Assembly (NCBI RefSeq): GCF_002879885.1
Contig: NZ_PNYA01000013.1
Coordinates: forward strand, 122,668-186,667
Direction: 5' to 3'
Length of the DNA stretch: 64,000 nucleotides
Source of the DNA: Trinickia dabaoshanensis
GTDB lineage: Bacteria; Pseudomonadota; Gammaproteobacteria; Burkholderiales; Burkholderiaceae
The notes under the pieces are model-generated. The model saw nothing but the letters and a program-made list of their open reading frames with translations, did no database searches and was not told the DNA's origin. Shown in pieces: positions 45,406-53,786 of the stretch. Every line of letters starts with the position of its first letter. Within the stretch, counting starts at the first letter, position 1. The position numbers and the translations under genes are program-made.

Positions 45406-46467
45406 ATGCCCGAGTCTACCGATATTGAAACGCCAGCCGCGGCGCGGGATCAAGACGCAGCGGCGCGATTCGCCAAGACCCTCGTCCGCGATGCGGCGGG
45501 GCTCGAATCGTATGGCATGCTCTACGGCTCCTCGCCGTCGATGCTGGAGTTATACGAGCAGATCGAGCGCGTTGCGTCCACCGATGCAACCGTGCTGGTG
45601 GTGGGCGAATCAGGCACCGGCAAGGAACTCGTTGCCCGCACGATCCACGACCGCAGTTCGCGCAAGGACGGTCCCTTCGTCGCCGTCAATTGCGGCGCGA
45701 TTCCCGACAGCCTGATCGAGGCGGAACTGTTCGGCCACGAACGCGGCAGCTTCACGGGTGCCGTGCAAGGCCGCGCCGGCTACTTCGAACATGCGAACGG
45801 CGGCACGCTCTTTCTCGACGAAGTGACGGAGATGATGCCCGTCCGGCAAGTAAAACTGTTGCGCGCGCTCGAAACGGGCACGTTCTATCGCGTGGGCGGC
45901 ACCGAGTTGCAGCGCAGCGACGTGCGCGTGATCGCCGCGACGAACCGCGATCCGATGGTGGCCGTGAAGGAAAACGGCCTGCGCGAGGATTTGATGTACC
46001 GGCTCGCCGTCTTCCCGTTGCGCGCGCCGCCGCTGCGCGAACGCGAAGGCGACCGCGAACTGCTCGCGCAGCACTTCCTAGCGGAACTGAACGCGCAGGA
46101 AGGGACGAACAAGGTCTTCAGCAAACGCGCGCGGGAAACGATGCGCACGTATTCGTGGCCGGGCAACGTGCGGGAGCTGAAGAATAGCGTCTACCGCGCG
46201 TTCATCCTCGCCGAGAAGACGGTCGAGATCGAGCATCCGCGCCTTGCCGCCCGTTCGAAGAAGGCCGTGACGCAAGGCGACGCGATGAGTATTTGGGTGG
46301 GCACGCCGCTCGCCGAAGCGCAGCGGCAGATCATCCTCGGCACGCTGAAACACTGCGGCGGCGATAAACGGCGCGCGGCCAAGGCGCTGGGCGTGAGCCT
46401 GAAGACGCTCTACAACCGCCTGGGCGCCTACGAAGACGAGGACGACAGCACAGCGCCCGATGCATGA
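45406..46467 (+). CDS. sigma-54 activator lacking a receiver domain
   Basis: A 353-residue enhancer-binding protein made of a 40-residue N-terminus, an AAA+ core with Walker A GESGTGKE (67-74) and GSFTGA loop (114-119), and a Fis-type HTH at the C-terminus (RAAKALGVSLKTLYNRL), almost identical in layout to the downstream part of the neighbouring REC-containing activator. Without REC or another sensor it may be constitutive or regulated by a protein partner, as in HrpR/PspF-like regulators. The ATG at 45406 is chosen; the start region is not strong and a TTG at 45391 is possible. Confidence 0.85.
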   Translation: MPESTDIETPAAARDQDAAARFAKTLVRDAAGLESYGMLYGSSPSMLELYEQIERVASTDATVLVVGESGTGKELVARTIHDRSSRKDGPFVAVNCGAIPDSLIEAELFGHERGSFTGAVQGRAGYFEHANGGTLFLDEVTEMMPVRQVKLLRALETGTFYRVGGTELQRSDVRVIAATNRDPMVAVKENGLREDLMYRLAVFPLRAPPLREREGDRELLAQHFLAELNAQEGTNKVFSKRARETMRTYSWPGNVRELKNSVYRAFILAEKTVEIEHPRLAARSKKAVTQGDAMSIWVGTPLAEAQRQIILGTLKHCGGDKRRAAKALGVSLKTLYNRLGAYEDEDDSTAPDA

Positions 46468-46472
46468 AAACG

Positions 46473-46518
46473 AACGCGCCGCACGCGTCCCGATGCCCAG
46501 GGACGTGCGCGGCGCGTT
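46473..46518 (-). terminator. long GC hairpin between two convergent genes
   Basis: A 19-nt arm (46473-46491) and its near-complement (46500-46518, two mismatches) enclose an 8-nt loop. Read leftward, TTTT (46467-46470) follows it after two bases, fitting a terminator for the leftward ABC ATPase gene. The T-run overlaps the end of the rightward activator gene. Confidence 0.5.
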
Positions 46519-46557
46519 GTCGACCGGCAAAGGCAAAGAGGCCTTGCGGCCTGGGCT

Positions 46558-47907
46558 TTACGACTCCACGTCTTCGAGACTGAAGATTTCGGTTTGGTCG
46601 TTATACGAGAAGATCTCGCCATAACGGCCCCAGTTGATGACGGCGTCGAGCGTCTCTTCCGCGGCGCTGTCCGAAAGAAAGTCTTCGAGTTCTTGCTCGA
46701 AGCGCACGCGCGGCGCGCGATGACCCGGCCGTTCGTTGAGCACCTTCTTGATCCGGGCCGCAAGCGGTACATGGCGCAGCAGGTGCTCGGCAAACATCAT
46801 CTTGCGCTCTTGCGTGCCGAACTCCGCGAATACGCGTGCGGGCGGCGTGAGGAAGATGTCGCCCTCGCGCACGTCGGCGAAGCCCAAATGCTGGAGCACT
46901 TCGGCGATCGGAAACAGATCGTCCACCTCGAGATGCAGCGAGCGGGCGATTTCCGGCATATCGGCGCGGCCGTGGTAAGGCGGCGCGGCCAGCGTTTCGA
47001 TCAAACCGGCCATCAAGTTGGTCGACACGCTGGGCAGCCAACTGCCGAGCTCGAGCCCCTTCTTGGTCGCCTCGTCGGTCCGGCGCGCCGTCATCTTCGC
47101 GTAGATATCGTCGACCAGCCGTCTGAAGGCCGGGTCCAGCCGGTTGCGCGGATGGGGGAACGGCACTTTGATCTCGGCCAGCACGCGCCCCGGATTCGAC
47201 GACAGCACCAAAATTCGATCGCACATGAACACCGCTTCCTCGATGTTGTGCGTGACGATCAGCACCGACTTGATCGGCATACGCCGCTGCGTCCAAAGAT
47301 CGAGCAAGTCGGTACGCAACGTTTCGGCGGTCAGCACATCGAGCGCGGAGAACGGCTCGTCCATCAACAGCAGCGTCGGGTCCACCACGAGCGCGCGGGC
47401 GAAACCGACGCGCTGGCGCATCCCGCCCGACAGCTCGCGCGGATACGCGTTTTCGAAACCGTCGAGGCCGATCAAGTCGATGGCGGCCAGGGCACGCTCG
47501 CGCCGCTCGCGCGCGCCGACGCCGAGCGCTTCCAACCCCGCCTCTACGTTTTGCAGAACCGTGAGCCAGGGAAACAGCGCGAACGTCTGGAACACCATCG
47601 CGACGCCTTCCGCGGGTCCCGAAAGCGGCGCGCCCAAGTAGCTCACTTCACCGGCGGTTGGCTCGATCAGGCCGGCGATGATCCGCAACAGCGTGGATTT
47701 GCCCGACCCCGAACGCCCCAACAGCCCGACGATCTCGCCCTCGCGCAGCGCGAGGTTCACATCGTCGAGCACCAGCAATTCGCCTTGCGCCTTCGAAAAA
47801 CCACGGCACACGCCCTTGACGTTCAGGACTTCCTCGCCCAGGCGCGGGGTGGCTGCGGCGGTGCCCGCGAACGGCGCGGCGCTTAGGTCAGCTTTGGGAT
47901 TTTGCAT
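46558..47907 (-). CDS. ABC importer ATPase with C-terminal AAA-associated domain (nitrate/sulfonate type)
   Basis: A 449-residue protein. The N-terminal 270 residues are an ABC ATPase with Walker A GRSGSGKST, signature LSGGMRQR and Walker B LLLMDEPFSA. The C-terminal 170 residues form the AAA-associated domain of NrtC/NrtD-like ATPases (PEIARSLHLEVDDLFPIAEVLQ), probably regulatory. It energises uptake of anions such as nitrate, sulfonates or bicarbonate by the permease upstream in the operon. No solute-binding protein is nearby. The leftward gene follows the permease by 71 bp. Confidence 0.87.
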   Translation of the reverse strand: MQNPKADLSAAPFAGTAAATPRLGEEVLNVKGVCRGFSKAQGELLVLDDVNLALREGEIVGLLGRSGSGKSTLLRIIAGLIEPTAGEVSYLGAPLSGPAEGVAMVFQTFALFPWLTVLQNVEAGLEALGVGARERRERALAAIDLIGLDGFENAYPRELSGGMRQRVGFARALVVDPTLLLMDEPFSALDVLTAETLRTDLLDLWTQRRMPIKSVLIVTHNIEEAVFMCDRILVLSSNPGRVLAEIKVPFPHPRNRLDPAFRRLVDDIYAKMTARRTDEATKKGLELGSWLPSVSTNLMAGLIETLAAPPYHGRADMPEIARSLHLEVDDLFPIAEVLQHLGFADVREGDIFLTPPARVFAEFGTQERKMMFAEHLLRHVPLAARIKKVLNERPGHRAPRVRFEQELEDFLSDSAAEETLDAVINWGRYGEIFSYNDQTEIFSLEDVES

Positions 47908-47978
47908 TGCGCTTCACTCTTGATTTGAGCACTCGGTCGGCGCGGCCTATCAGGGCCGCGCGCCTTTGACGGCAGGGG

Positions 47979-49733
47979 TCAATCGAGCCGCAGCTTCGAT
48001 TCCGCATAGGCGTACAGCGGACGCCACAGCAGCCGGTTGAACAGCGTCACGAACAGCGACATCACGGCGATGCCGAGAATGATCTTCGGGAAATCGCCGA
48101 CGGCCGTGTATTGCGCGATATAAGCGCCGAGCCCGTGCGCGACGACCTTCTTGTCGCCCCACTGCACGAGCTCGGAGACGATGCTCGCGTTCCATGCGCC
48201 GCCCGATGCCGTGATGGCCCCCGTGACGTAGTACGGGAAAATGCCCGGCAGCATCGCCTGACGCCACCATTGCCAGCCGCGAATACGGAAGTTCGTCGCG
48301 GCTTCCCGATAGTCGTTGGGATAGGCCGTCGTGCCGGCGATGACGTTGAACAGGATATACCACTGCGTTCCGAGCACGATGAGCGGCGACAGCCAGATAT
48401 CGGGGTTCAGGTGGAACCGGACGATAACGATCACGAAGGCCGGAAACAGCAAGTTCGCCGGAAACGCCGCGAGGAACTGAGCGAGCGGCTGCACTTTTTC
48501 GGCAAGGGCCGGTTTCAGGCCGATCTTCACCCCGATCGGCACCCACAGCAGCGACGAAAGCGCGATCAGCACCACGACGCGAATGAGCGTGAAAAAGCCC
48601 AGCGCGAACACATGGCCGACCTCGGAACCTGTCACGCCCGTGCGCACGTAGGCGATGACGCGCCAGCCCACGAAGAGCGTGGCGACGAGCACGAGCAGCG
48701 CCCAAACGATATCGCCGGCAAGCGTGCGCTTCGCGCTGCTCGCCACGCGCGGGAACGACACGTTGTCCACACGCGGCAGGCGCAACGGCAAACGCGCGAG
48801 CTTGGCGAAGATCCAGCCGGCCGGCACGAGCAGCAAGTGAATGAGCCGCGTGCGGCGCACGAGATCGAGCAACCACGATTCGGGCGCATTGCCCGAGCTC
48901 GTCGTCTCCATGCGGAATTTATCGGCCCACGACACGAGCGGCCGGAACATGAGTTGGTCGTACGCGAGGATGACGACCGCCATCGCGACGATGACCCAAC
49001 CGATCGCGCCGAGATTCTTCTCCGCGATCGCCTGCGCGAGATAGGCGCCGATCCCGGGCAGCGTGATCGTGTTGTTGCCGACCGTGATCGCTTCCGAAGC
49101 GACGACGAAGAACCAACTGCCGGACATCGACATCATCATGTTCCAGATGAGTCCCGGCATCGAGAACGGCACCTCCAGCTTCCAGAAACGCTGCCAGGCC
49201 GTCAAATGAAAGCCGCGCGAGACTTCGTCCAGATCGCGCGGCACCGTGCGCAGCGACTGGTAGAAGCTGAACGTCATGTTCCAAGCCTGAGCCGTGAAGA
49301 TCGCGAAGATCGCCGCGAATTCGGCTCCGAGCACACGCGCCGGGAACAGCGCCAGAAAGAACGTGACCGTAAACGAGATGTAGCCGAGCACGGGCACCGA
49401 TTGCAGGATGTCGAGGATCGGCACGAGCACCATGCCCGCCCGGCGGCTCTTGGCCGCCACGGTTCCGTAGACGAGCGTGAAGACGAGCGAGGCGACGATC
49501 GCCGCCAGCATGCGCAGCGTCGTGCGCAGCGCGTACTCGGGCAGCATCGCGGGGTTGAGCGAGATGACCTGCGTCTTGAGCGTCGAAATCGGCGCCATCG
49601 TCTGGTGAAAGCCGATCGCCGCCATGGCAATTACGCAGATGATGAGCGGGAATGCGACGAAATCCCAGCGGTTCGGCGCCAAACGCCATGCGGACGCGTT
49701 GGCGGTGCGATTCAGATTGAAGCCGAAATCCAT
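47979..49733 (-). CDS. fused double ABC permease
   Basis: A 584-residue membrane protein with two complete ABC permease domains. The first spans about residues 70-270 with the EAA-like loop EVSRGFHLTAWQRFWKLEVP; the second about 380-575 with YREAATNFRIRGWQWWRQAMLP. About 12 hydrophobic helices are visible. Usually two separate permease subunits do this job, so the fusion is a less common architecture. It is the upstream gene of the ABC operon, with a good ribosome site (GAAGGGGG); the open frame beyond 49733 is spurious. The substrate is not clear. Confidence 0.86.
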   Translation of the reverse strand: MDFGFNLNRTANASAWRLAPNRWDFVAFPLIICVIAMAAIGFHQTMAPISTLKTQVISLNPAMLPEYALRTTLRMLAAIVASLVFTLVYGTVAAKSRRAGMVLVPILDILQSVPVLGYISFTVTFFLALFPARVLGAEFAAIFAIFTAQAWNMTFSFYQSLRTVPRDLDEVSRGFHLTAWQRFWKLEVPFSMPGLIWNMMMSMSGSWFFVVASEAITVGNNTITLPGIGAYLAQAIAEKNLGAIGWVIVAMAVVILAYDQLMFRPLVSWADKFRMETTSSGNAPESWLLDLVRRTRLIHLLLVPAGWIFAKLARLPLRLPRVDNVSFPRVASSAKRTLAGDIVWALLVLVATLFVGWRVIAYVRTGVTGSEVGHVFALGFFTLIRVVVLIALSSLLWVPIGVKIGLKPALAEKVQPLAQFLAAFPANLLFPAFVIVIVRFHLNPDIWLSPLIVLGTQWYILFNVIAGTTAYPNDYREAATNFRIRGWQWWRQAMLPGIFPYYVTGAITASGGAWNASIVSELVQWGDKKVVAHGLGAYIAQYTAVGDFPKIILGIAVMSLFVTLFNRLLWRPLYAYAESKLRLD

Positions 49734-50200
49734 TAAGCCCCCTTCACGCCGCGCGGCGAGTAGCAAGCGCGCGCGGACAGGCCGAACGGGCGGCCGGACA
49801 CCGCCGGCGAACTGGCGCGGCGCGGGACGGCGCAGCGATCCAAGACACGAATGACAGGCATGACGAGCGTATGGTTGCGGTGACGCGTTTCGAGCGCGAA
49901 TCGTTGATTGTTGAGCCGTGGCGTCCTGGCTGCCGGCCTTACCGCCTTTTCGACGGCACGACACTACTACAACCTTCGTTTCAGGCACAACCGCGCCCGT
50001 CACAAAATTCGCGCCTCGCGCCCCGATCCGGGCGACGTCGAACGCGAAATTATGCCCCGAAGCGGTCGTGCGGGAAACCCGGGGGCAGCCGGCCGAAGCC
50101 GGTTTCCACCGGAAATCGGCGAACGATCGGTACTTCGGCGAGACCGGGTATGATCGGTTTCTCGTGGCGAATGAACCTACCGATCTACCGGGAGATGCGC
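49734..50200. other. intergenic region upstream of the ABC operon
   Basis: About 470 bp with no credible gene. It should hold the promoters of the leftward ABC operon and of the rightward small gene at 50201, but I could not assign convincing hexamers. Confidence 0.35.
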
Positions 50201-50467
50201 ATGAAAGGAAATCTGGTCATCGTCTGTCGCGACCAGGACGCGAGCGCCTTCGATCAGCTCATGGCCGAATACGGCGCGTTCCAGACCAGGCTGTCGTCCA
50301 CCTCGTGGTACCTGAAGCTCGACACGGAGCCCGAAGAAATCCAGGAAGAGATTCTCGCGCGGCTGGGCAAGTACACCACGCACTACATCTTCGAAGCGAA
50401 CAGCGTCACCTACAACACGGTGGATAGCGAGGCCGCCGCCGCGCTGGACGCCTTGTTCGCCGAATAG
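50201..50467 (+). CDS. small alpha/beta hypothetical protein (88 residues)
   Basis: An 88-residue soluble protein, predicted ferredoxin-like: LVIVCRDQD then helix AFDQLMAEYG, strand WYLKLDT, helix EEIQEEILARLG, strand THYIFEAN. I recall similar small proteins in Burkholderia described as SinR-like, but the role is unknown. The ribosome site GGGAGA precedes the ATG at 50201; an ATG at 50195 is also possible. It lies convergent to the sensor kinase gene. Confidence 0.55.
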   Translation: MKGNLVIVCRDQDASAFDQLMAEYGAFQTRLSSTSWYLKLDTEPEEIQEEILARLGKYTTHYIFEANSVTYNTVDSEAAAALDALFAE

Positions 50468-50503
50468 CCCGCGTATCGGCCTCGCCCCCGCGGCCGCGAG
50501 GCG

Positions 50504-51820
50504 TTACCAGGCGTTTTCCGATTCTTGGGCGGGACGCGTCGTGGCGGTGAGCGGAAAGGTCATCGTCACGCGCAGACCGCCCTCCGGCGCATTGCCGATA
50601 TCGCAGACACCGCCTTGGCGCCGCACGAGCCGCTCGACGATCGCTAGGCCCAGCCCGCTATGGCCGTTGCCCCCGCGTGCCGGGTCGAGCCGTACGAACG
50701 GCCGGCTTGCGTTGACGAGATCGTCCGGCGCGATGCCGCGGCCATGATCGATGACCGAAAGCGCCCACCCCGCTTGCGTACGCGCCGTCGCGACCACCAC
50801 GGGCGGCGCGCCGTAGGCGTGGGCGTTGTCGAGCAGGTTCGACAAAATCCGTTCGAGCGTGGCGGTGGGCAACCGAAAGCCCGGGCCGGCCGTCAACTCG
50901 GTGCGCACCGCAGGCGCGCCCGGCGCGACCGCGCGATACGTGCGAGCGATGCGCGCGCACTGCTCGTCCACGACGACAGGCTCGCTGCGGTCCGAGCCGT
51001 CATGCGCGAAGACGAGGAATTGGTCGACGATGTGGGCGAGCGCGTCCACGTCTCGGACCACGCCGTCGCGCAACTTGGCCTCCTCCATCATCTCCGCGCG
51101 CAGGCGCAGCCGCGCGAGCGGCGTCTTCAAGTCGTGGGCCACGCCCGCCAGCATCACGGCGCGGTCCTGCTCGGTGCGCGATACCTCGGTCACCATCTGA
51201 TTGAAGCCGCGCGTCAGTTCGCGCAACTCGCGCGGACCGCGCTCGGCGAGCGGCGGCACGCTCTGCCCGCGCCCGAAACGCACGACGGCCTGCGCGAGCG
51301 CGGTCAGGGGCTGCTGCAGGCGCCATGCCACGAAAAGCGCGCACATGACCGCAAGGCTGAAGATGACGGCGAGCCATTCCAGCATCTGGTCGCGCGGACG
51401 CGGCGGATGCAGCGAGGTCATCGGCAGCACGATCCAGTTTTGGTCCGTGGCCTCGTGTACCCAGAGCGTCGGCGGACGGGCCGGCGGTCCGATACGCACG
51501 AGCGAGCCCGGCGGCAAGCGGTCGCGTATGTCTTCGAGAAACCGCATCAGCGGCTTGGGCAGGTCCTGCTTGACGGGCGGCACCTCCGGGCTGGCCGGAT
51601 CGACGAGCCGCACGCGCGAGGGCAACGGCACCGAAGGCGTGCGGGCGACGTGCTGCCGCACCGCATCGATGAGAAACGCCTCCTCTTCGACGGCGTAGCG
51701 CGCCTGCGACTGGCTGCGCTCGACGCGTATCAGCACGAACCAAGCGAAGTGAGAAATCAGCAGAACGGCAACGACAAGCAGCGCGAGCCGGCCGAACAGC
51801 GAATCAATTGGGCGCCGCAT
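50504..51820 (-). CDS. sensor histidine kinase (EnvZ/CpxA-like)
   Basis: A 438-residue membrane kinase. It has a membrane helix at about 10-30, a periplasmic domain (about 35-145), a second membrane helix (about 150-175), HAMP, the H-box VAHDLKTPLARL and a C-terminal ATPase with LLDNAHAYG, DHGRGI and GHSGLGLAI motifs. It phosphorylates the response regulator whose gene is immediately upstream and overlaps it. The start at 51820 leaves a 17-nt overlap; 51847 is possible but has poor spacing to its ribosome site. The layout with Spy suggests envelope stress sensing. Confidence 0.88.
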   Translation of the reverse strand: MRRPIDSLFGRLALLVVAVLLISHFAWFVLIRVERSQSQARYAVEEEAFLIDAVRQHVARTPSVPLPSRVRLVDPASPEVPPVKQDLPKPLMRFLEDIRDRLPPGSLVRIGPPARPPTLWVHEATDQNWIVLPMTSLHPPRPRDQMLEWLAVIFSLAVMCALFVAWRLQQPLTALAQAVVRFGRGQSVPPLAERGPRELRELTRGFNQMVTEVSRTEQDRAVMLAGVAHDLKTPLARLRLRAEMMEEAKLRDGVVRDVDALAHIVDQFLVFAHDGSDRSEPVVVDEQCARIARTYRAVAPGAPAVRTELTAGPGFRLPTATLERILSNLLDNAHAYGAPPVVVATARTQAGWALSVIDHGRGIAPDDLVNASRPFVRLDPARGGNGHSGLGLAIVERLVRRQGGVCDIGNAPEGGLRVTMTFPLTATTRPAQESENAW

Positions 51821-52526
51821 TCGGTTCGCCGTTGGGGACGAAGACATACCCCCGGCCGCGCACGGTTTGGATGAAACGCGGCGTCGAAGGGTCGGATTCG
51901 AGGATGCGACGCAGCCGCCAGACTTGGACGTCGATACCGCGATCGGTGCCGTCGTACTCCGGCCCGTGCAGCAATTCGAGCAACCGCTCGCGCGTGAGCG
52001 TGCGCATCGGATGGTTCACGAAAATCTTCAGCAACGCGAATTCGCTACCCGAAAGCGTGAGCGGACGCCCTTCCAGGTTCAGCGCACGCGCTTGGAAGTC
52101 GAGCTGGAAACGGCCGAACGCGAACGGCTCGCGCAGCTCGGGCGCCGCCGACGGAATCGTCCGGCGCCGGCGCAGCACGGCTTGCACGCGCGCCAAGAGC
52201 TCGCGGGGGTTGAACGGCTTGCCGAGGTAGTCGTCGGCACCGAGTTCGAGCCCGACGATGCGGTCCACGTCGTCGGCACGCGCCGTCAGCATGATCACGG
52301 GGATATCGTCGCCGGTCGCGCGCAGCTTGCGCAGCGCGGTGAGACCGTCCACGCCCGGCATCATCAGGTCGAGCACGATGAGATCGGGGCGTTCGCGTTC
52401 GAGCCGGCGCTCGAGCGTGGCGGCGTCATGCAGCACCGACACCTCGATGCCTTGACGGACCAGGTAGTCGCGCAGGAGATCGCGCAGTTCGGCGTCGTCG
52501 TCGACGACGAGAATTTGAGTAGCCAT
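51804..52526 (-). CDS. OmpR/PhoB-family response regulator (CpxR-like)
   Basis: A 240-residue regulator with a REC domain (acidic pair at residues 9-11, phosphoacceptor Asp53 in IVLDLMMPG) and a winged-helix trans_reg_C DNA-binding domain (LTLSGSEFALLKIF, RGIDVQVWRLRRIL). The ATG at 52526 gives the family length; the extension to 52550 is not family-like. It is upstream of the kinase gene and divergent from the Spy/CpxP-like gene, with direct-repeat boxes in between. This arrangement matches Cpx-type envelope stress regulation. Confidence 0.92.
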   Translation of the reverse strand: MATQILVVDDDAELRDLLRDYLVRQGIEVSVLHDAATLERRLERERPDLIVLDLMMPGVDGLTALRKLRATGDDIPVIMLTARADDVDRIVGLELGADDYLGKPFNPRELLARVQAVLRRRRTIPSAAPELREPFAFGRFQLDFQARALNLEGRPLTLSGSEFALLKIFVNHPMRTLTRERLLELLHGPEYDGTDRGIDVQVWRLRRILESDPSTPRFIQTVRGRGYVFVPNGEPNAAPN

Positions 52527-52581
52527 GGCGCAGAGTTTAACGCGAGCCACCCGAGCGAGAGCGTCATAAACGACGGAAAGG

Positions 52582-52625
52582 GTTACCGAGCGTTACCGCG
52601 AAACCGGCACGTAACGACACGTAAT
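52582..52625. promoter_or_regulatory. two CpxR-box-like direct repeats between the regulator and spy-like genes
   Basis: On the minus strand GTAAC-N5-GTAAC is spelled at 52582-52596; on the plus strand GTAAC-N5-GTAAT is at 52611-52625. The known E. coli CpxR box is GTAAA-N5-GTAAA, so both the spacing and the half-site fit. A further single GTAAC lies at 52642-52646. They sit in the 205-bp divergent intergenic region. Confidence 0.6.
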
Positions 52626-52731
52626 GGGCCACCGCCGCCGCGTAACACGCGTCCACGACGCAACGCCTAGCCTGACGGTATGGAGCCCGAGCCTTGCGAC
52701 GGCTCTTCCCTTTTCGCTTTAGGAGCACCGA

Positions 52732-53361
52732 ATGAAACGACTCTCGCACCTGCTGCCCGCCGCCGCACGCCTGCCGGCCGGGAACCCGCCCTCCCGCCTT
52801 GCCCCGCGCTGGTTGGCTGTGACCGCCGCGGCGGTGGCACTGGGCTTCGGCACGGCCTACGCCGCGGAGAACGCCATGGGCCCCGATGCCGACGCGGGCG
52901 CGGGCGGCTGGCATCACGCGTGGCATGGCCACCGTCACGACGACGGCACGATGCTCATGAGAGAGCTTGGCAAGTTGCACAACGAACTGAAGCTCACGCT
53001 TACGCCCGCGCAGGAGAAACTCTGGCAAAACGCGCTGCAAACGATGACGCAGGCCCGGGACGCCGGACGCGCCGAGCACGAGACGGCGCGCAAACGGTTC
53101 GAAGGATTGGCGCAGCAACCCATACTCGATCTGGATGCGATGCACGATGCCCATCAAAAGCTCGCAAACGACGGGCGTGAACGGCGAGAACAGGTGGCGG
53201 CGGCTTGGCTCAAGGTGTACGACGGGTTGAGCGCGCAACAAAAGAAGGTCGTCAGCGACGACATCAAAGCGCACTTCTCGCGCATGGCGCACCGCCGCGG
53301 TTGGATGATGGGACACGGACACGCCGACGCCGCGGGCGCGTCGACGCCCCAAAGCCAGTAA
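52732..53361 (+). CDS. Spy/CpxP-like periplasmic stress protein
   Basis: A 209-residue exported protein. An unusually long signal region (about 1-45, ending ALGFGTAYAAE) is followed by a helical domain with two LTXXQ-type motifs (LTLTPAQEKLW and GLSAQQKKVV), the family signature, and a His-rich segment near 60-72 (HHAWHGHRHD). Such proteins are periplasmic chaperones or regulators of the Cpx sensor. The gene is divergent from the Cpx-like response regulator and probably under its control. An AGGAG site precedes the ATG. Confidence 0.82.
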   Translation: MKRLSHLLPAAARLPAGNPPSRLAPRWLAVTAAAVALGFGTAYAAENAMGPDADAGAGGWHHAWHGHRHDDGTMLMRELGKLHNELKLTLTPAQEKLWQNALQTMTQARDAGRAEHETARKRFEGLAQQPILDLDAMHDAHQKLANDGRERREQVAAAWLKVYDGLSAQQKKVVSDDIKAHFSRMAHRRGWMMGHGHADAAGASTPQSQ

Positions 53362-53378
53362 CCCGCCCCCTTCCCTCT

Positions 53379-53408
53379 AGCGTGCGCCCGCCCTTCGCGC
53401 ACGCTCTC
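53379..53408 (+). terminator. hairpin after the spy-like gene
   Basis: A perfect 9-bp stem (AGCGTGCGC at 53379-53387 with GCGCACGCT at 53397-53405) with a 9-nt loop, 18 bp past the stop codon. The T-run afterwards is weak, so it may act as a partial terminator. Confidence 0.45.
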
Positions 53409-53786
53409 GTTTGCCGCGCTCCGTTCGGTTCGGGTCGCGGCATTTTTTCGACCTCGGTTGACGTCGCACGGCACGGCGCTGGGCGAGTGCGCTCGCCCGT
53501 TCGTGCGAACGCGGGTTCTTCGCAGTAGCGCCCCAGCCGGCTTCAGGTAAAATACCGCGCTTTTCCGGCTAGGCGTCGCTTTCCCTGGATCGGCGTTCGT
53601 TGCGCCGAGGCGCATTGGCGCTCGGGCGACGGCCGGCGCGAACCATAGCGGGATTCGGCCCATCGTCGCTCGCTGCGATCGCGGGCGCTGGCCCCAATAT
53701 TGGCCGCACGCCATTTTGGCCGCTTAGTATTTCGTTTCGCGGTGCGCCACCATGCCCGCGCGCCATCAAGGACTGCACTTCCAACC
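53409..53786. other. intergenic region upstream of the histidine-type ABC operon
   Basis: About 380 bp with no gene. A -10-like TAAAAT lies near 53549-53554 on the plus strand in a GGTAAAATACCGCGC context that I associate with Burkholderia promoters, but no matching -35 is clear. A solute-binding protein gene, expected here, is absent. Confidence 0.35.

Noticed and set aside
48111..49736. 541-codon plus-strand frame opposite the double permease
   Set aside because: Antisense shadow; very Arg/Asp/His-rich with no hydrophobic core.
50201..50467. Possible Cas2-like protein because of size and ferredoxin-like pattern
   Set aside because: No CRISPR repeats or other cas genes in the window, and the sequence lacks a recognisable Cas2 active-site pattern.
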